Assembly: GCF_011044175.1 (NCBI RefSeq)
Contig: NZ_CP049057.1
Coordinates: 248,001-312,000 of the forward strand
Direction: 5' to 3'
Source of the DNA: Rasiella rasia
Lineage (GTDB): Bacteria; Bacteroidota; Bacteroidia; Flavobacteriales; Flavobacteriaceae
DNA: 64,000 bases
Made by a program: the position numbers and the translations under genes
The notes under the pieces: model-generated
Databases searched by the model: none
Seen by the model: the letters and a program-made list of their open reading frames with translations, nothing else
Told to the model about the DNA's origin: nothing
In this document: in pieces, positions 45,358 through 55,463 of the stretch
Position numbering within the stretch: the stretch's first letter is position 1
How the letters are laid out: each line of letters starts with the position of its first letter

Positions 45358-46263
45358 ATGGGGAAGTATTATTTAAATTATTTAGACGAATTAGAATCTG
45401 AAGCTATCTATATTTTACGTGAAGTATGGGCGCAGTTTGAAAATCCAGTGATTTTATTTTCAGGAGGTAAAGATTCAATTTTAGTAACCCATTTAGCAAA
45501 GAAGGCTTTTTACCCTTCTAAAATACCATTTCCATTATTGCATGTAGATACAGGTCATAATTTTCCTGAGACCATACAGTTTCGAGATGATTTGGTGCAA
45601 TCGTTAGGGTTACAATTATTGGTTGGTTCAGTGCAAGAAAGTATTAATCAAGGTCGTGTAGCCGAAGAAAAAGGTAAAAATGCCACTCGAAACGCACTTC
45701 AAATTACAACCTTGCTTGATGCCATAGAGACCAATAAAATAGATTGTGCTATTGGTGGTGGGAGAAGAGATGAAGAAAAAGCACGGGCTAAAGAACGCTT
45801 TTTCTCGCATCGAGACGATTTCGGACAATGGGATCCAAAAAATCAGCGTCCAGAATTATGGAATCTTTTAAACGGAAAACATTTTGAAGGGGAACATTTT
45901 AGAGCTTTTCCAATAAGTAATTGGACAGAGATGGACGTTTGGAATTTTATTTTACGTGAAAATATTCAAATACCATCACTGTACTATGCGCATGAGCGAA
46001 AGGTAGTGTGGAGGCAGGAGTCATGGATTCCTGTTTCAGAATTTCTGAAACTTGAAGCACATGAGACCGTAGAGACTAAAAAAATTAGATTTAGAACTTT
46101 AGGCGATATAACCATTACCGGTGGCATAGAATCTGACGCCGATACCTTAGAAAAGATAGCCGCTGAAGTGGCTGCCATGAAGCAAACCGAACGCGGTAAC
46201 CGAAGCGATGATAAACGCAGCGAAACTGCAATGGAAGATAGAAAACGACAAGGGTATTTTTAA
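45358..46263 (+). CDS. cysD: Sulfate adenylyltransferase subunit 2
   Basis: 301 residues, full length for CysD, the small ATP sulfurylase subunit that forms APS with CysN. The ATP-pyrophosphatase loop SGGKDSILVTHLA (about 36-48), the HVDTGHNFPETIQFRD motif and GGGRRDEEKARAKER are visible. It lies five bases after cysC and 33 before cysN, the same operon. Confidence 0.97.
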   Translation: MGKYYLNYLDELESEAIYILREVWAQFENPVILFSGGKDSILVTHLAKKAFYPSKIPFPLLHVDTGHNFPETIQFRDDLVQSLGLQLLVGSVQESINQGRVAEEKGKNATRNALQITTLLDAIETNKIDCAIGGGRRDEEKARAKERFFSHRDDFGQWDPKNQRPELWNLLNGKHFEGEHFRAFPISNWTEMDVWNFILRENIQIPSLYYAHERKVVWRQESWIPVSEFLKLEAHETVETKKIRFRTLGDITITGGIESDADTLEKIAAEVAAMKQTERGNRSDDKRSETAMEDRKRQGYF

Positions 46264-46296
46264 TAATCATTTCACCAATCACCATTCACTAATTCT

Positions 46297-47553
46297 ATGG
46301 CAATAGACACAAATCAACTTTTAAGATTTACAACAGCAGGCAGTGTAGACGACGGAAAAAGCACCTTAATTGGAAGGCTACTTTACGACAGTAAATCTAT
46401 TTTCGAAGATCAATTAGCGGCCGTTGAGGTTACGAGCAAAAGAAAAGGACATGAGGGTGTAGATCTGGCATTATTCACAGATGGCCTGCGAGACGAACGC
46501 GAACAAGGAATTACAATAGATGTTGCCTACAGATACTTCACAACGCCTAAGCGTAAATTTATCATCGCAGATACCCCTGGGCATATTCAGTATACCCGAA
46601 ACATGGTAACTGGTGCTTCTACAGCCAATGCAGCGTTAATTATAATAGACGCAAGACATGGCGTAATTGAGCAAACCAAACGGCACGCATTTATTGCTTC
46701 GTTGCTGCAAATTCCGCATATTATTGTGTGCGTAAACAAAATGGACTTGGTAGATTTTTCTGAAAAGGTCTATGACGATATTGTAGCTCAGTTTCAAGAG
46801 TTTTCTTCAAAGCTATATGTAAAAGACATTCAATTTTTACCTATTAGCGCTCTGTTAGGCGATAACGTAGTAAATAGAAGTGACAAAATGGATTGGTATC
46901 AAGGGGCTCCGCTGCTCTATATGTTAGAAACCATTCACATTGGAAGCGATTTAAATAAAATAGATGCAAGATTCCCCGTACAAACCGTTTTAAGACCACA
47001 GAGTAGTGAGTTTGTAGATTATCGAGGCTATGCAGGCCGTATTGCAAGTGGTATTTTTAGACAGGGAGATGGTGTAACGATATTGCCATCTGGATTTACA
47101 TCTACCATTAAAACAATCGATACAAGCGCTGGCCAATTGAAAGAAGCTTATGCTCCAATGTCTGTAGCAATAACACTAGAAGACGATATTGATGTAAGTC
47201 GCGGCGATATGATTGTAAAAAACAACAATCAGCCAAAACCTGTACAAGAGTTCGATGCAATGATTTGTTGGTTTAATAGTGCAGAGGCAAGACCGCGCAC
47301 AAAATATACGATCATGCACACCAGTAATGAGCAAAAAGCGATGATAAAAGAGGTTGTTTACAAAATTGATATTAATACATATGCTAGAAATGTAGACAAC
47401 AAAACTCTTACCATGAATGATATTGCGCGGGTAAAGGTGCGTACAACAAGACCATTAATGCTTGACGAATACCGAGACAATAGAATAACAGGTAGTTTTG
47501 TGCTCATAGATGATGCTTCGTATGAAACTGTAGCTGCAGGAATGATTATGTAG
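46297..47553 (+). CDS. cysN: Sulfate adenylyltransferase subunit 1 (GTPase)
   Basis: 418 residues, the regular shorter form in Bacteroidota (no fused CysC). G-motifs: GSVDDGKSTL (about 15-24), DTPGHIQYTRNM and NKMD; GTP hydrolysis drives APS formation by CysD. Followed 36 bases later by the surface-glycan genes in the same direction. No APS or PAPS reductase follows, so its product probably serves sulfation rather than cysteine synthesis. Confidence 0.96.
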   Translation: MAIDTNQLLRFTTAGSVDDGKSTLIGRLLYDSKSIFEDQLAAVEVTSKRKGHEGVDLALFTDGLRDEREQGITIDVAYRYFTTPKRKFIIADTPGHIQYTRNMVTGASTANAALIIIDARHGVIEQTKRHAFIASLLQIPHIIVCVNKMDLVDFSEKVYDDIVAQFQEFSSKLYVKDIQFLPISALLGDNVVNRSDKMDWYQGAPLLYMLETIHIGSDLNKIDARFPVQTVLRPQSSEFVDYRGYAGRIASGIFRQGDGVTILPSGFTSTIKTIDTSAGQLKEAYAPMSVAITLEDDIDVSRGDMIVKNNNQPKPVQEFDAMICWFNSAEARPRTKYTIMHTSNEQKAMIKEVVYKIDINTYARNVDNKTLTMNDIARVKVRTTRPLMLDEYRDNRITGSFVLIDDASYETVAAGMIM

Positions 47554-47589
47554 TACAATTTGTATCTTGTGAGCTAACCCAGACAGGCT

Positions 47590-48681
47590 ATGTCAAACTC
47601 TCATGCAACAAAAAAGGTAGGTATACTTACGCTACCTCTTACGCATAATTACGGCGGCCTGTTACAATGTATTGCACTACAGATAGTGCTACAAGAGATG
47701 GGTTTCCAAATACTAGTCTTTAACCGGGGTAAGAATGAACCAGCTTGGAGGCGTACCACAAAAAAAGTGCTTTTCCGACATTATTTTGCTGAAATAGAAC
47801 GATTTAAGAATATACATCTTACTAATCGCACTAGGTTGTTGACGAATTCAAACAATCTAAGGCAGGAAATTAGTACTAGCACGCTTGATGCTATTGTGGT
47901 TGGAAGTGATCAAGTTTGGCGTGAACTGTATTCGGTTGGGGACTTTTCAGATAATTTCCTTGCTTTTTTAGAAGATACAGCGGTTACTAAGGTAGCCTAT
48001 GCGGCCTCTTTTGGAGTAGCAACTATTAAGACGCCTAGAGCAACTGCGGAAATTTCCGAAGCATTAAAAACGTTTAACGGGATTTCAGTTCGCGAGCAAT
48101 CTGGACTAAAAATTCTGAAAGACACATTTGGAGTACAGAACGCAACGCTTGCCTTAGATCCTACGTTACTTTTACCGAAAAACTTCTATGAACAATTATG
48201 TGACGATGCGAAGAGTGTGCCATCGAAAAAGACACTAGCTGTATATGTACTAGATGAAAGAGACTTGACGTTGTCGCAAATTGATTCGGTTGCAGGAAGA
48301 ATGAGTCTTTCAGTCGTACAAATTAAACATCAACCTAAACATAGTTGGCGTAGGATATTTCAGCAGAAAGCTGGAGTGGGAGCATGGTTGCAAACTATTA
48401 AAAATGCAGATTTTGTGATTACAGATTCATACCATGGAATGTTATTTTCAATTTTATTTAAGAAGCAATTTGTTGTGTTGGTAAACGAAAAAAGAGGAGC
48501 AACGCGTTTTGAATCTTTGGCACAGCAACTGGGTATACAAGATAGGCTCGTGAAAGACGTCACAATTAGTAATGAACCCTCTTGGTTTACAGACGACATA
48601 GACTATATTGCGGTTGATACCAAATTGGCAAAACTTCGGGAGGTGTCGTTAGAGTTCTTAAAAAATAATTTAAACGGCTAA
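47590..48681 (+). CDS. Polysaccharide pyruvyl transferase-family protein
   Basis: 363 residues with the PF04230-type fold: VGILTLPLTHNYGGLLQCIAL at the start, VVGSDQVWR near 102, SVREQSGL near 170, and TDSYHGMLFSILFKKQFVVL near 278. Members transfer a pyruvate ketal from PEP onto a sugar in surface polysaccharides. Starts 36 bases after cysN; probably part of one long transcript. Confidence 0.85.
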   Translation: MSNSHATKKVGILTLPLTHNYGGLLQCIALQIVLQEMGFQILVFNRGKNEPAWRRTTKKVLFRHYFAEIERFKNIHLTNRTRLLTNSNNLRQEISTSTLDAIVVGSDQVWRELYSVGDFSDNFLAFLEDTAVTKVAYAASFGVATIKTPRATAEISEALKTFNGISVREQSGLKILKDTFGVQNATLALDPTLLLPKNFYEQLCDDAKSVPSKKTLAVYVLDERDLTLSQIDSVAGRMSLSVVQIKHQPKHSWRRIFQQKAGVGAWLQTIKNADFVITDSYHGMLFSILFKKQFVVLVNEKRGATRFESLAQQLGIQDRLVKDVTISNEPSWFTDDIDYIAVDTKLAKLREVSLEFLKNNLNG

Positions 48682-48688
48682 GAACGAA

Positions 48689-49618
48689 ATGATAAGTGTA
48701 ATAATACCATTGTATAATAAAGAAGACTTTGTAGAAAAAGCTTTGGCTTCGGTATTGTCTCAGACCTATCAGGATTTTGAATTACTTGTGGTAAACGACG
48801 GTAGCACAGATACGTCGTTACAAAGAGTAAAGGATGTTGCAGACCCTCGTATAAAGGTAATTTCAACAAACAATAAAGGAACAGCTTCGGCTAGAAACAC
48901 TGGAATTAACGCTGCGACCAACCAATATGTAGCATTATTAGATGCAGACGACTGGTGGGCACCAACTTTTTTAAAAGAGGTTGTGGTTGCTATTAATGCT
49001 TTTCCCCAGGAAAAAATATTTGTCACGGGAAGAATTCATGTGTTCCAATCAAAAGAAGTAGCATATACAAATAAATGGTTACCAAAAAATGGAGCAACGG
49101 GTTTAGTAAATCACTTTAAAGTACTCGGCACTAATTTGCCAGTTATACATTCTAGCAGCGTTGTGGCGGCAAAAAACCATATAGAGGCTATAGGTGGATT
49201 TAAAGCCGGGATGCAGCATTTTGAAGATCATGAATGTTGGCATAGGCTTGCTATAGATCATGCTGTTGTTTTTATAAATAAGCCGCTGTCTTTTTATAAT
49301 AAAACCGTTCAAGGGAGTATGTCTACAGCGAAAGTACGTTGTAACGATTTAATTCATTATTATAACACGATGCTTAGCGTTAGCGAACAACTCTCTGGTA
49401 GAGAGAAGCGCTGTTTTAGAAAATTCTATCAGCGTTTTGCCAAGTGGAGTTATTTAAAATTTGCCCCCACTTATTCTAAAGAAGAACGAATGCTTCTTCA
49501 AGAATCTCTGGTACAGTTGGTGTCTAAGATGGAGGTAAAGATTTTAGACGAGCTTCAAAAAATGGGTATTGCCAGTATTTACCAACGCGCAAAAAACATG
49601 AGAAATGGAGGAGCATAA
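48689..49618 (+). CDS. Family 2 glycosyltransferase
   Basis: 309 residues of the GT-A fold: ISVIIPLYNKEDFVEKAL start, VVNDGSTDTSL near 38, LDADDWW as the DxD metal site near 93, and a FEDHECWHRL acceptor-side motif. It adds one sugar to a lipid-linked glycan in the cytoplasm; donor unknown. It starts eight bases after the pyruvyltransferase gene and its end overlaps the sulfotransferase start by 14 bases. Confidence 0.9.
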   Translation: MISVIIPLYNKEDFVEKALASVLSQTYQDFELLVVNDGSTDTSLQRVKDVADPRIKVISTNNKGTASARNTGINAATNQYVALLDADDWWAPTFLKEVVVAINAFPQEKIFVTGRIHVFQSKEVAYTNKWLPKNGATGLVNHFKVLGTNLPVIHSSSVVAAKNHIEAIGGFKAGMQHFEDHECWHRLAIDHAVVFINKPLSFYNKTVQGSMSTAKVRCNDLIHYYNTMLSVSEQLSGREKRCFRKFYQRFAKWSYLKFAPTYSKEERMLLQESLVQLVSKMEVKILDELQKMGIASIYQRAKNMRNGGA

Positions 49619-50516
49619 AAAGGCTAATCTTTTTGTAGTAGGAGCTATGCGAGCTGGCACAACATCGTTAATGAGTGTTCTCGAGCAACATCCAGAAATA
49701 TATGCCTCTCCCATTAAGGAGCCGAATTATTTTGTAGACAGATTACCCAAAGAAGTATACAGTCCAGATAAGAAGTTCATAGAAGCAAGTTATTTTAAAA
49801 TTGATTTCCCGAAGAAACTACATATTGCTCATATCCAATCGAAAGCAGCTTATGAACAATTGTTCTCATTTGCTACCGATCAAAAATATAGGGTAGAGGC
49901 AAGCACGTGTTATTTGCATGCGCCAGGTACTCCCTCAAAATTAAAGCAATATAATCCGAATGCAAAAATTATTGTGTTGCTACGCGACCCGGTAGAGCGA
50001 GCATATTCTCAATATGCAATGAACGTCGGTTTAGGAAGAGAAAACAAATCGTTTGAAGCCGTTGTAAAAAAGGAACTGAACGAATTACAAAATGGACCAT
50101 TACCATGGCATAGTATTATACATATGAGTTGCTACGATACCGCCGTAGAAATTTATAGCCAACTTTTTGATAATGTATGTGTGCTGCCATTAACACATTT
50201 GTTAGATGCCCCTAAAGAAGCATTTAATACCATTGCAGAGTTTCTTCAAATTGCTCCATTTCACAGTACATTTTTACCAAAAACTAACCAGGCAATTCAT
50301 TTTAAGAATAAGCAAATAGTTTACCTATTAAAAAAAGTTGGTTTAAAACGACTTGTCTCTAGTGGGTTAGGATCTAGCACAAAACAAAAAATTCTAGGTG
50401 CTTTATCTCGTAAAAATGCCACGCCACTCATTCCAGAAATACTTGAAAAGCAGTTGCGCGAGGTGTTTGCAGCACGTTCTCTGGTTTATTTTGACAGCAT
50501 TGAGCGTACAACATAG
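49605..50516 (+). CDS. Sulfotransferase (PAPS-dependent)
   Basis: 303 residues. The 5'-phosphosulfate loop is GAMRAGTTSLMSVLEQHPE (about 11-29; Arg where many have Lys) with KEPNYF after it; the 3'-phosphate motif is VLLRDPVERAYSQY (about 127). It would move sulfate from PAPS to a carbohydrate hydroxyl, matching the PAPS operon directly upstream. Likely modifies the glycan built by this locus. Translationally coupled to the preceding GT2 gene by a 14-base overlap. Confidence 0.9.
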   Translation: MEEHKKANLFVVGAMRAGTTSLMSVLEQHPEIYASPIKEPNYFVDRLPKEVYSPDKKFIEASYFKIDFPKKLHIAHIQSKAAYEQLFSFATDQKYRVEASTCYLHAPGTPSKLKQYNPNAKIIVLLRDPVERAYSQYAMNVGLGRENKSFEAVVKKELNELQNGPLPWHSIIHMSCYDTAVEIYSQLFDNVCVLPLTHLLDAPKEAFNTIAEFLQIAPFHSTFLPKTNQAIHFKNKQIVYLLKKVGLKRLVSSGLGSSTKQKILGALSRKNATPLIPEILEKQLREVFAARSLVYFDSIERTT

Positions 50517-50537
50517 AACTTTATTTTAGAAGGTAAT

Positions 50538-50571
50538 TTGTCTAGCTCCTGTGGGGATTGTAGTACATTTG
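50538..50571 (+). promoter_or_regulatory. Predicted promoter before the flippase gene
   Basis: TTG (50538-50540), 23 bases, then TACATTTG (50564-50571) fits TTG-N17-23-TAnnTTTG. It lies in the 156-base gap after the sulfotransferase gene and would give the flippase gene its own transcript with a leader near 95 bases. Confidence 0.5.
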
Positions 50572-50672
50572 CAAAATCTTTAAGTGTGCGGGTTTGTTTA
50601 AGAACAGGTAAAACGCTAGCTATAAACAGAACTTTAAAACCTTGATACTATCTTAGGAATTTATTGATACCC

Positions 50673-52154
50673 ATGAAAAGTCTAAGCAATTTAAGAAATT
50701 TGAGTCAATCACCCTTTGTCAAAAAAGTGGTTAAAGGAACTTTTTGGCTTACGTTTGGATCGGTGATGGCTAAGGGTTTAACTGCTTTGGCATATTTGGT
50801 TTTGGCTCGAATATTAACCGTAAATGCGTATGGGGAATACGGAATGGTTAAGTCTACAATAGACAACTTTTTAATCTTCGCCACCATGGGCGTTGGTCTT
50901 ACGGCAACGAAATATATTTCTGAATTAAAAGATGAAAATAAGCAGAAGGCGTCAAGTATTCTTGGTGCATCTATTGTTGCTGTAACGTTACTAAGCAGCG
51001 TGGTTTTTTTGGTATTGATATTATTTTCTAATTCGTTGGCAACTTCGGTTTTAGGGAATGAAGCCCTTAGGTTGCCACTTATTTTAGCGGGTGGAGTATT
51101 ATTGTTTATCTCGGTTAATGGAGTGGTTGGCGGAGCTTTATTAGGCCTGCAGAGTTATAGAAGCATGTCTGTAATAAATAGTGTACAGGGGGTTTTATTA
51201 TTTGTCTTTTTGTGTCTAGGGGGGTACTTCTATGGTATGGTTGGCGCAGTGGCTGGAAACCTTGTAGCGATGATTCTTATGTGTCTTATTTCGTGGTATA
51301 TTTTAAGATCTACCTTAAAAGAAATTGGCATGAAAATCTCTTTGAAGAATTTGAAAGAGAGCCTACGTTCCATCTATAAATTTGCGATACCAGCATCACT
51401 AGGAATGCTTGTTGTAGCACCCACGATTTGGATTTTAAACACCATGCTTGTGAATACTCCAGATGGTTATACCCAATTAGGCGTGTATACAGCTGTTCTT
51501 ATCTTTTCATTGGCTATTCGTACGGTAAATGGATCGCTGTCTAATGCGTTACTTCCTATATTCCTATCTAAGGATATGGAGATTACGCCTAAGAAAGAGT
51601 TCTTTAATTACCATGGCGCATGGATTTTATGTTTGCTTATCTCAATACCCTTTATAATTTTTCCTGAAATAGCCACTTATATCTTAGGAGCAAAGTATCC
51701 CGAACAAGATGTAATACTTATTCTAGAGCTTTCAATAATAACAACATTTCTGATATCTTTTAAACAGGGAATACACCGTGATTTAATTAAGAAAAATAGG
51801 ATGTGGCTTAGTGTTTTAAGTACAGGGATTTTTGCGAGTACTGCGATAATAGTATTCTTATTGCTGAAAGATTACGGTGCTTTAGGTTTTGCTATATCTT
51901 TTTTAGCAGGATATTTTATGAATACTGTTCTTGTAATTCCTCTATTTGTATACCTAAAAGTTACACCTAAAAATACATTTAGAAGTTTTTGGATTCTTCT
52001 GGTTGTAGGTCTTGTTGGTCTGTTAGCATACAATGCTATTTATACGCAATTAATTATTCTTAGAAGCCTCGTGTCTCTTATAGGTCTAGTTCTATTGCTA
52101 TTTTGTGTTTATAAATTTTACAAGAAAATGATCTCTTTAAAGGTTTCTGAATAA
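50673..52154 (+). CDS. Wzx-like polysaccharide flippase
   Basis: 493 residues from the ATG at 50673 (an in-frame TTG nine bases earlier is less likely), with about 12-14 membrane segments of the MATE/MviN-like oligosaccharide flippase type (FVKKVVKGTFWLTFGSVMAKGL at the start is typical). It moves undecaprenyl-linked repeat units across the inner membrane. Ends before a 173-base gap. Confidence 0.88.
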   Translation: MKSLSNLRNLSQSPFVKKVVKGTFWLTFGSVMAKGLTALAYLVLARILTVNAYGEYGMVKSTIDNFLIFATMGVGLTATKYISELKDENKQKASSILGASIVAVTLLSSVVFLVLILFSNSLATSVLGNEALRLPLILAGGVLLFISVNGVVGGALLGLQSYRSMSVINSVQGVLLFVFLCLGGYFYGMVGAVAGNLVAMILMCLISWYILRSTLKEIGMKISLKNLKESLRSIYKFAIPASLGMLVVAPTIWILNTMLVNTPDGYTQLGVYTAVLIFSLAIRTVNGSLSNALLPIFLSKDMEITPKKEFFNYHGAWILCLLISIPFIIFPEIATYILGAKYPEQDVILILELSIITTFLISFKQGIHRDLIKKNRMWLSVLSTGIFASTAIIVFLLLKDYGALGFAISFLAGYFMNTVLVIPLFVYLKVTPKNTFRSFWILLVVGLVGLLAYNAIYTQLIILRSLVSLIGLVLLLFCVYKFYKKMISLKVSE

Positions 52155-52294
52155 CTCTATTTATTACTGGTATTGTTACCTTGAAAAGAGTTCAAGTGGT
52201 CATAAATACAAATTCAATATAATATTCACTTTAAATTTATACTAATACTAGTACCAATCTTTTATAAAGTGCACTAAAAACCCTACAAAAGTGA

Positions 52295-52302
52295 TACCTT
52301 TG
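52295..52302 (+). promoter_or_regulatory. Predicted -7 promoter box before the WbpD-like gene
   Basis: TACCTTTG matches TAnnTTTG, 25 bases before the TTG start at 52328. No TTG is present 17-23 bases upstream. It would start the second glycan block. Confidence 0.4.
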
Positions 52303-52327
52303 CACCCAACTTTTTAAAAGAAAATAA

Positions 52328-52900
52328 TTGAGCTATTTTGCACATCCTACGGCCGTGATAGATGAAGAATGTATCATTGGTGCGGGCACAAAAATTTGGC
52401 ATTTTTCTCACCTAATGAGTACTTGTACGCTTGGAGAAAACTGTAATCTTGGACAAAACGTAGTAATTTCACCTAATGTGATATTGGGCAACAACGTTAA
52501 GGTTCAAAATAATGTGTCTATATATACAGGAGTTATTTGTGAAGATGACGTATTTCTTGGTCCATCTATGGTTTTTACCAATGTTATAAATCCGCGTAGC
52601 GCAGTAAACAGACGAAATCAATATTCTGAAACTATCGTTAGGAAAGGTGCCTCTATAGGAGCCAATGCTACGATAGTTTGTGGAAATAACATTGGAGCAT
52701 ATGCTTTTGTAGGAGCAGGCGCTGTAGTAACTAAAGAAATTAAGGCCTATGCACTGGTCGTTGGTAATCCGTCAAAACAAATTGGTTGGGTTAGCGAATA
52801 TGGTCACAGGCTTGAATTTGGCAGCGATACTATAGCTGAATGTCCAGAATCTCATCAAAAATATAAACTAGAAAACAATAGTGTTTCTAGAATAGAATAA
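52328..52900 (+). CDS. WbpD/WlbB-type UDP-sugar N-acetyltransferase
   Basis: 190 residues, TTG start. Left-handed beta-helix hexapeptide repeats (about 15-150: IGAGTKIWHF, LGENCNLGQNV, LGNNVKVQNNV, IGANATIVCG). The wording of the start, HPTAVIDEECIIGAGTKIWHFSH, matches the WbpD/WlbB group, which acetylates the 3-amino group of UDP-2-acetamido-3-amino-2,3-dideoxyglucuronate. The next gene is the matching dehydrogenase, which supports this reading. Seven bases lie between them. Confidence 0.85.
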   Translation: MSYFAHPTAVIDEECIIGAGTKIWHFSHLMSTCTLGENCNLGQNVVISPNVILGNNVKVQNNVSIYTGVICEDDVFLGPSMVFTNVINPRSAVNRRNQYSETIVRKGASIGANATIVCGNNIGAYAFVGAGAVVTKEIKAYALVVGNPSKQIGWVSEYGHRLEFGSDTIAECPESHQKYKLENNSVSRIE

Positions 52901-52904
52901 ATAA

Positions 52905-53876
<972 letters not shown>

Positions 53877-53902
53877 TAGAAATAGAGAAATAAGTATATA
53901 AA

Positions 53903-54877
53903 ATGAGCGAAAAAGCATATTCACTAAACGGAATTTATAAAAAGGCATTGGTTACTGGTGGCGCAGGATTTGTTGGTAGCAATCTTGTTGAATCACTACT
54001 AGAAGATGGGCTTGATGTCGTGAGCATAGACGATTATAGCGCTGGTAAGGAACGAAATTTACACGACGTTAAGGAAAAATACGGTGATAAACTCACCATA
54101 GTTGAATGTGATATCACTAAAAAATACAACCTGTCTCAACATTTTGGAGATATAGATGTAGTTTTTCATCAAGCATGTTCTAAAATGACAATCTGTTTGA
54201 AAGATCCGTTAAGAGATTTGGAAGTAAACGCAGCGGGAACATTTAATCTACTTGAACTTGCACGTGATACGGGAGTTAAAAAATTTGTACATGTTTCTAC
54301 GGGTTCTGTTTATGGAATTGCACAGTATTTTCCAACAGATGAAAATCACCCGTTGAATCCTACATCGTATTATGGTGTAAGTAAATTAGCTGGGGAGAAA
54401 TATGTGCGTGCTTTTGCACATTTGTACGGAATGGACACCTCGATATTGAGATATTATCACGTATACGGACCAAAACAAGATTCTGGAGACTACGGTGGCG
54501 TGATGGGTATCTTCTGTAAACAAGCTATTAAAGGAGACGACCTTACTATTTTTGGTGACGGTACACAAATTCGTTCATTTACCTACGTAAAGGATGTGGT
54601 TAATATTAATAAACTCGTAGCCAAAAAAGGAGCTAAAGGAGAAGCATATAATTGTGCTTCTGGACTGAAAGTTTCTATACAAGAAATTGCAGATAAGATA
54701 ACCAAAATGGCAGGCACAGACTCTAAAATTAAGTACGAGGATTGGAAACCTGGCGATATAAAAGACTTTGAAGTGAGTCATAAGAAGATTGAGGACTTAG
54801 GCTTCGAATTTCAATATTTAGATTTTGACAAGGGGCTTCAACAAACATTTAATTGGTATAATAAGGTTTTTGGGTAG
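53903..54877 (+). CDS. NAD-dependent sugar epimerase/dehydratase (extended SDR)
   Basis: 324 residues. Rossmann motif TGGAGFVGSN (about 18-27), catalytic Ser in HVSTGSVYG and YxxxK as YYGVSK. It is of the UDP-glucose/GlcNAc 4-epimerase class by layout, acting on a nucleotide sugar; the exact reaction is not clear. Same orientation as the neighbours, 26 bases after the dehydrogenase gene. Confidence 0.85.
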   Translation: MSEKAYSLNGIYKKALVTGGAGFVGSNLVESLLEDGLDVVSIDDYSAGKERNLHDVKEKYGDKLTIVECDITKKYNLSQHFGDIDVVFHQACSKMTICLKDPLRDLEVNAAGTFNLLELARDTGVKKFVHVSTGSVYGIAQYFPTDENHPLNPTSYYGVSKLAGEKYVRAFAHLYGMDTSILRYYHVYGPKQDSGDYGGVMGIFCKQAIKGDDLTIFGDGTQIRSFTYVKDVVNINKLVAKKGAKGEAYNCASGLKVSIQEIADKITKMAGTDSKIKYEDWKPGDIKDFEVSHKKIEDLGFEFQYLDFDKGLQQTFNWYNKVFG

Positions 54878-54880
54878 TAA

Positions 54881-55393
54881 ATGAAGTTGAAGGAGAAAAT
54901 ATATTACGGTAGCTATTTATTTATAAAAGGATGGGATTTCCCGTTCGTAGATGGATGGCGTGCTGCGATTGTAAAAAAACTACTTCAGCAAAAAAGCAAT
55001 AAACTACTAATTCGCTCTAACGTAATTTTACATGGGTTTAACAAACTTACTATAGGAGACGATGTTTCTATTAATCATGGGTGTTTCATTTCAGCAGAAG
55101 GAGGTTTAACCATTGGAAATATGGTTTCAATTGGTCATAATACCTCTGTAATTACAACAGAACATTCATTTTCAGACCCAAATCTACCTATAAAAAAACA
55201 ACCAATAGTTCTCGAACCCGTTAGGTTGCATGATAATATTTGGGTAGGGGCCAATGTTACGATTTTGGCAGGTGTTACTATTGCATCAAATACAATTATT
55301 GCAGCAGGTGCTGTTGTTACAAAATCTATTCTAACGGAAGGTACAATTGTTGGAGGAGTACCTGCTAAGTTAATTAAGACAATTAATTCTTAG
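54881..55393 (+). CDS. Hexapeptide-repeat O-acyltransferase
   Basis: 170 residues with left-handed beta-helix repeats (IGDDVSINHGCFIS, IGNMVSIGHNTSV, DNIWVGANVTILAGV, IIAAGAVVTKSI) in the manner of WcaF/LacA/CapG. The catalytic His is probably in ITTEHSF or IGHNT. It likely acetylates a sugar of the glycan. Starts three bases after the SDR gene. Confidence 0.85.
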   Translation: MKLKEKIYYGSYLFIKGWDFPFVDGWRAAIVKKLLQQKSNKLLIRSNVILHGFNKLTIGDDVSINHGCFISAEGGLTIGNMVSIGHNTSVITTEHSFSDPNLPIKKQPIVLEPVRLHDNIWVGANVTILAGVTIASNTIIAAGAVVTKSILTEGTIVGGVPAKLIKTINS

Positions 55394-55463
55394 ACTGTTG
55401 GTTATTAAATTACCTAGATTTTGAGGGGACGTTCTGCGCTCTATTAGAAGTTTTACACTACAT

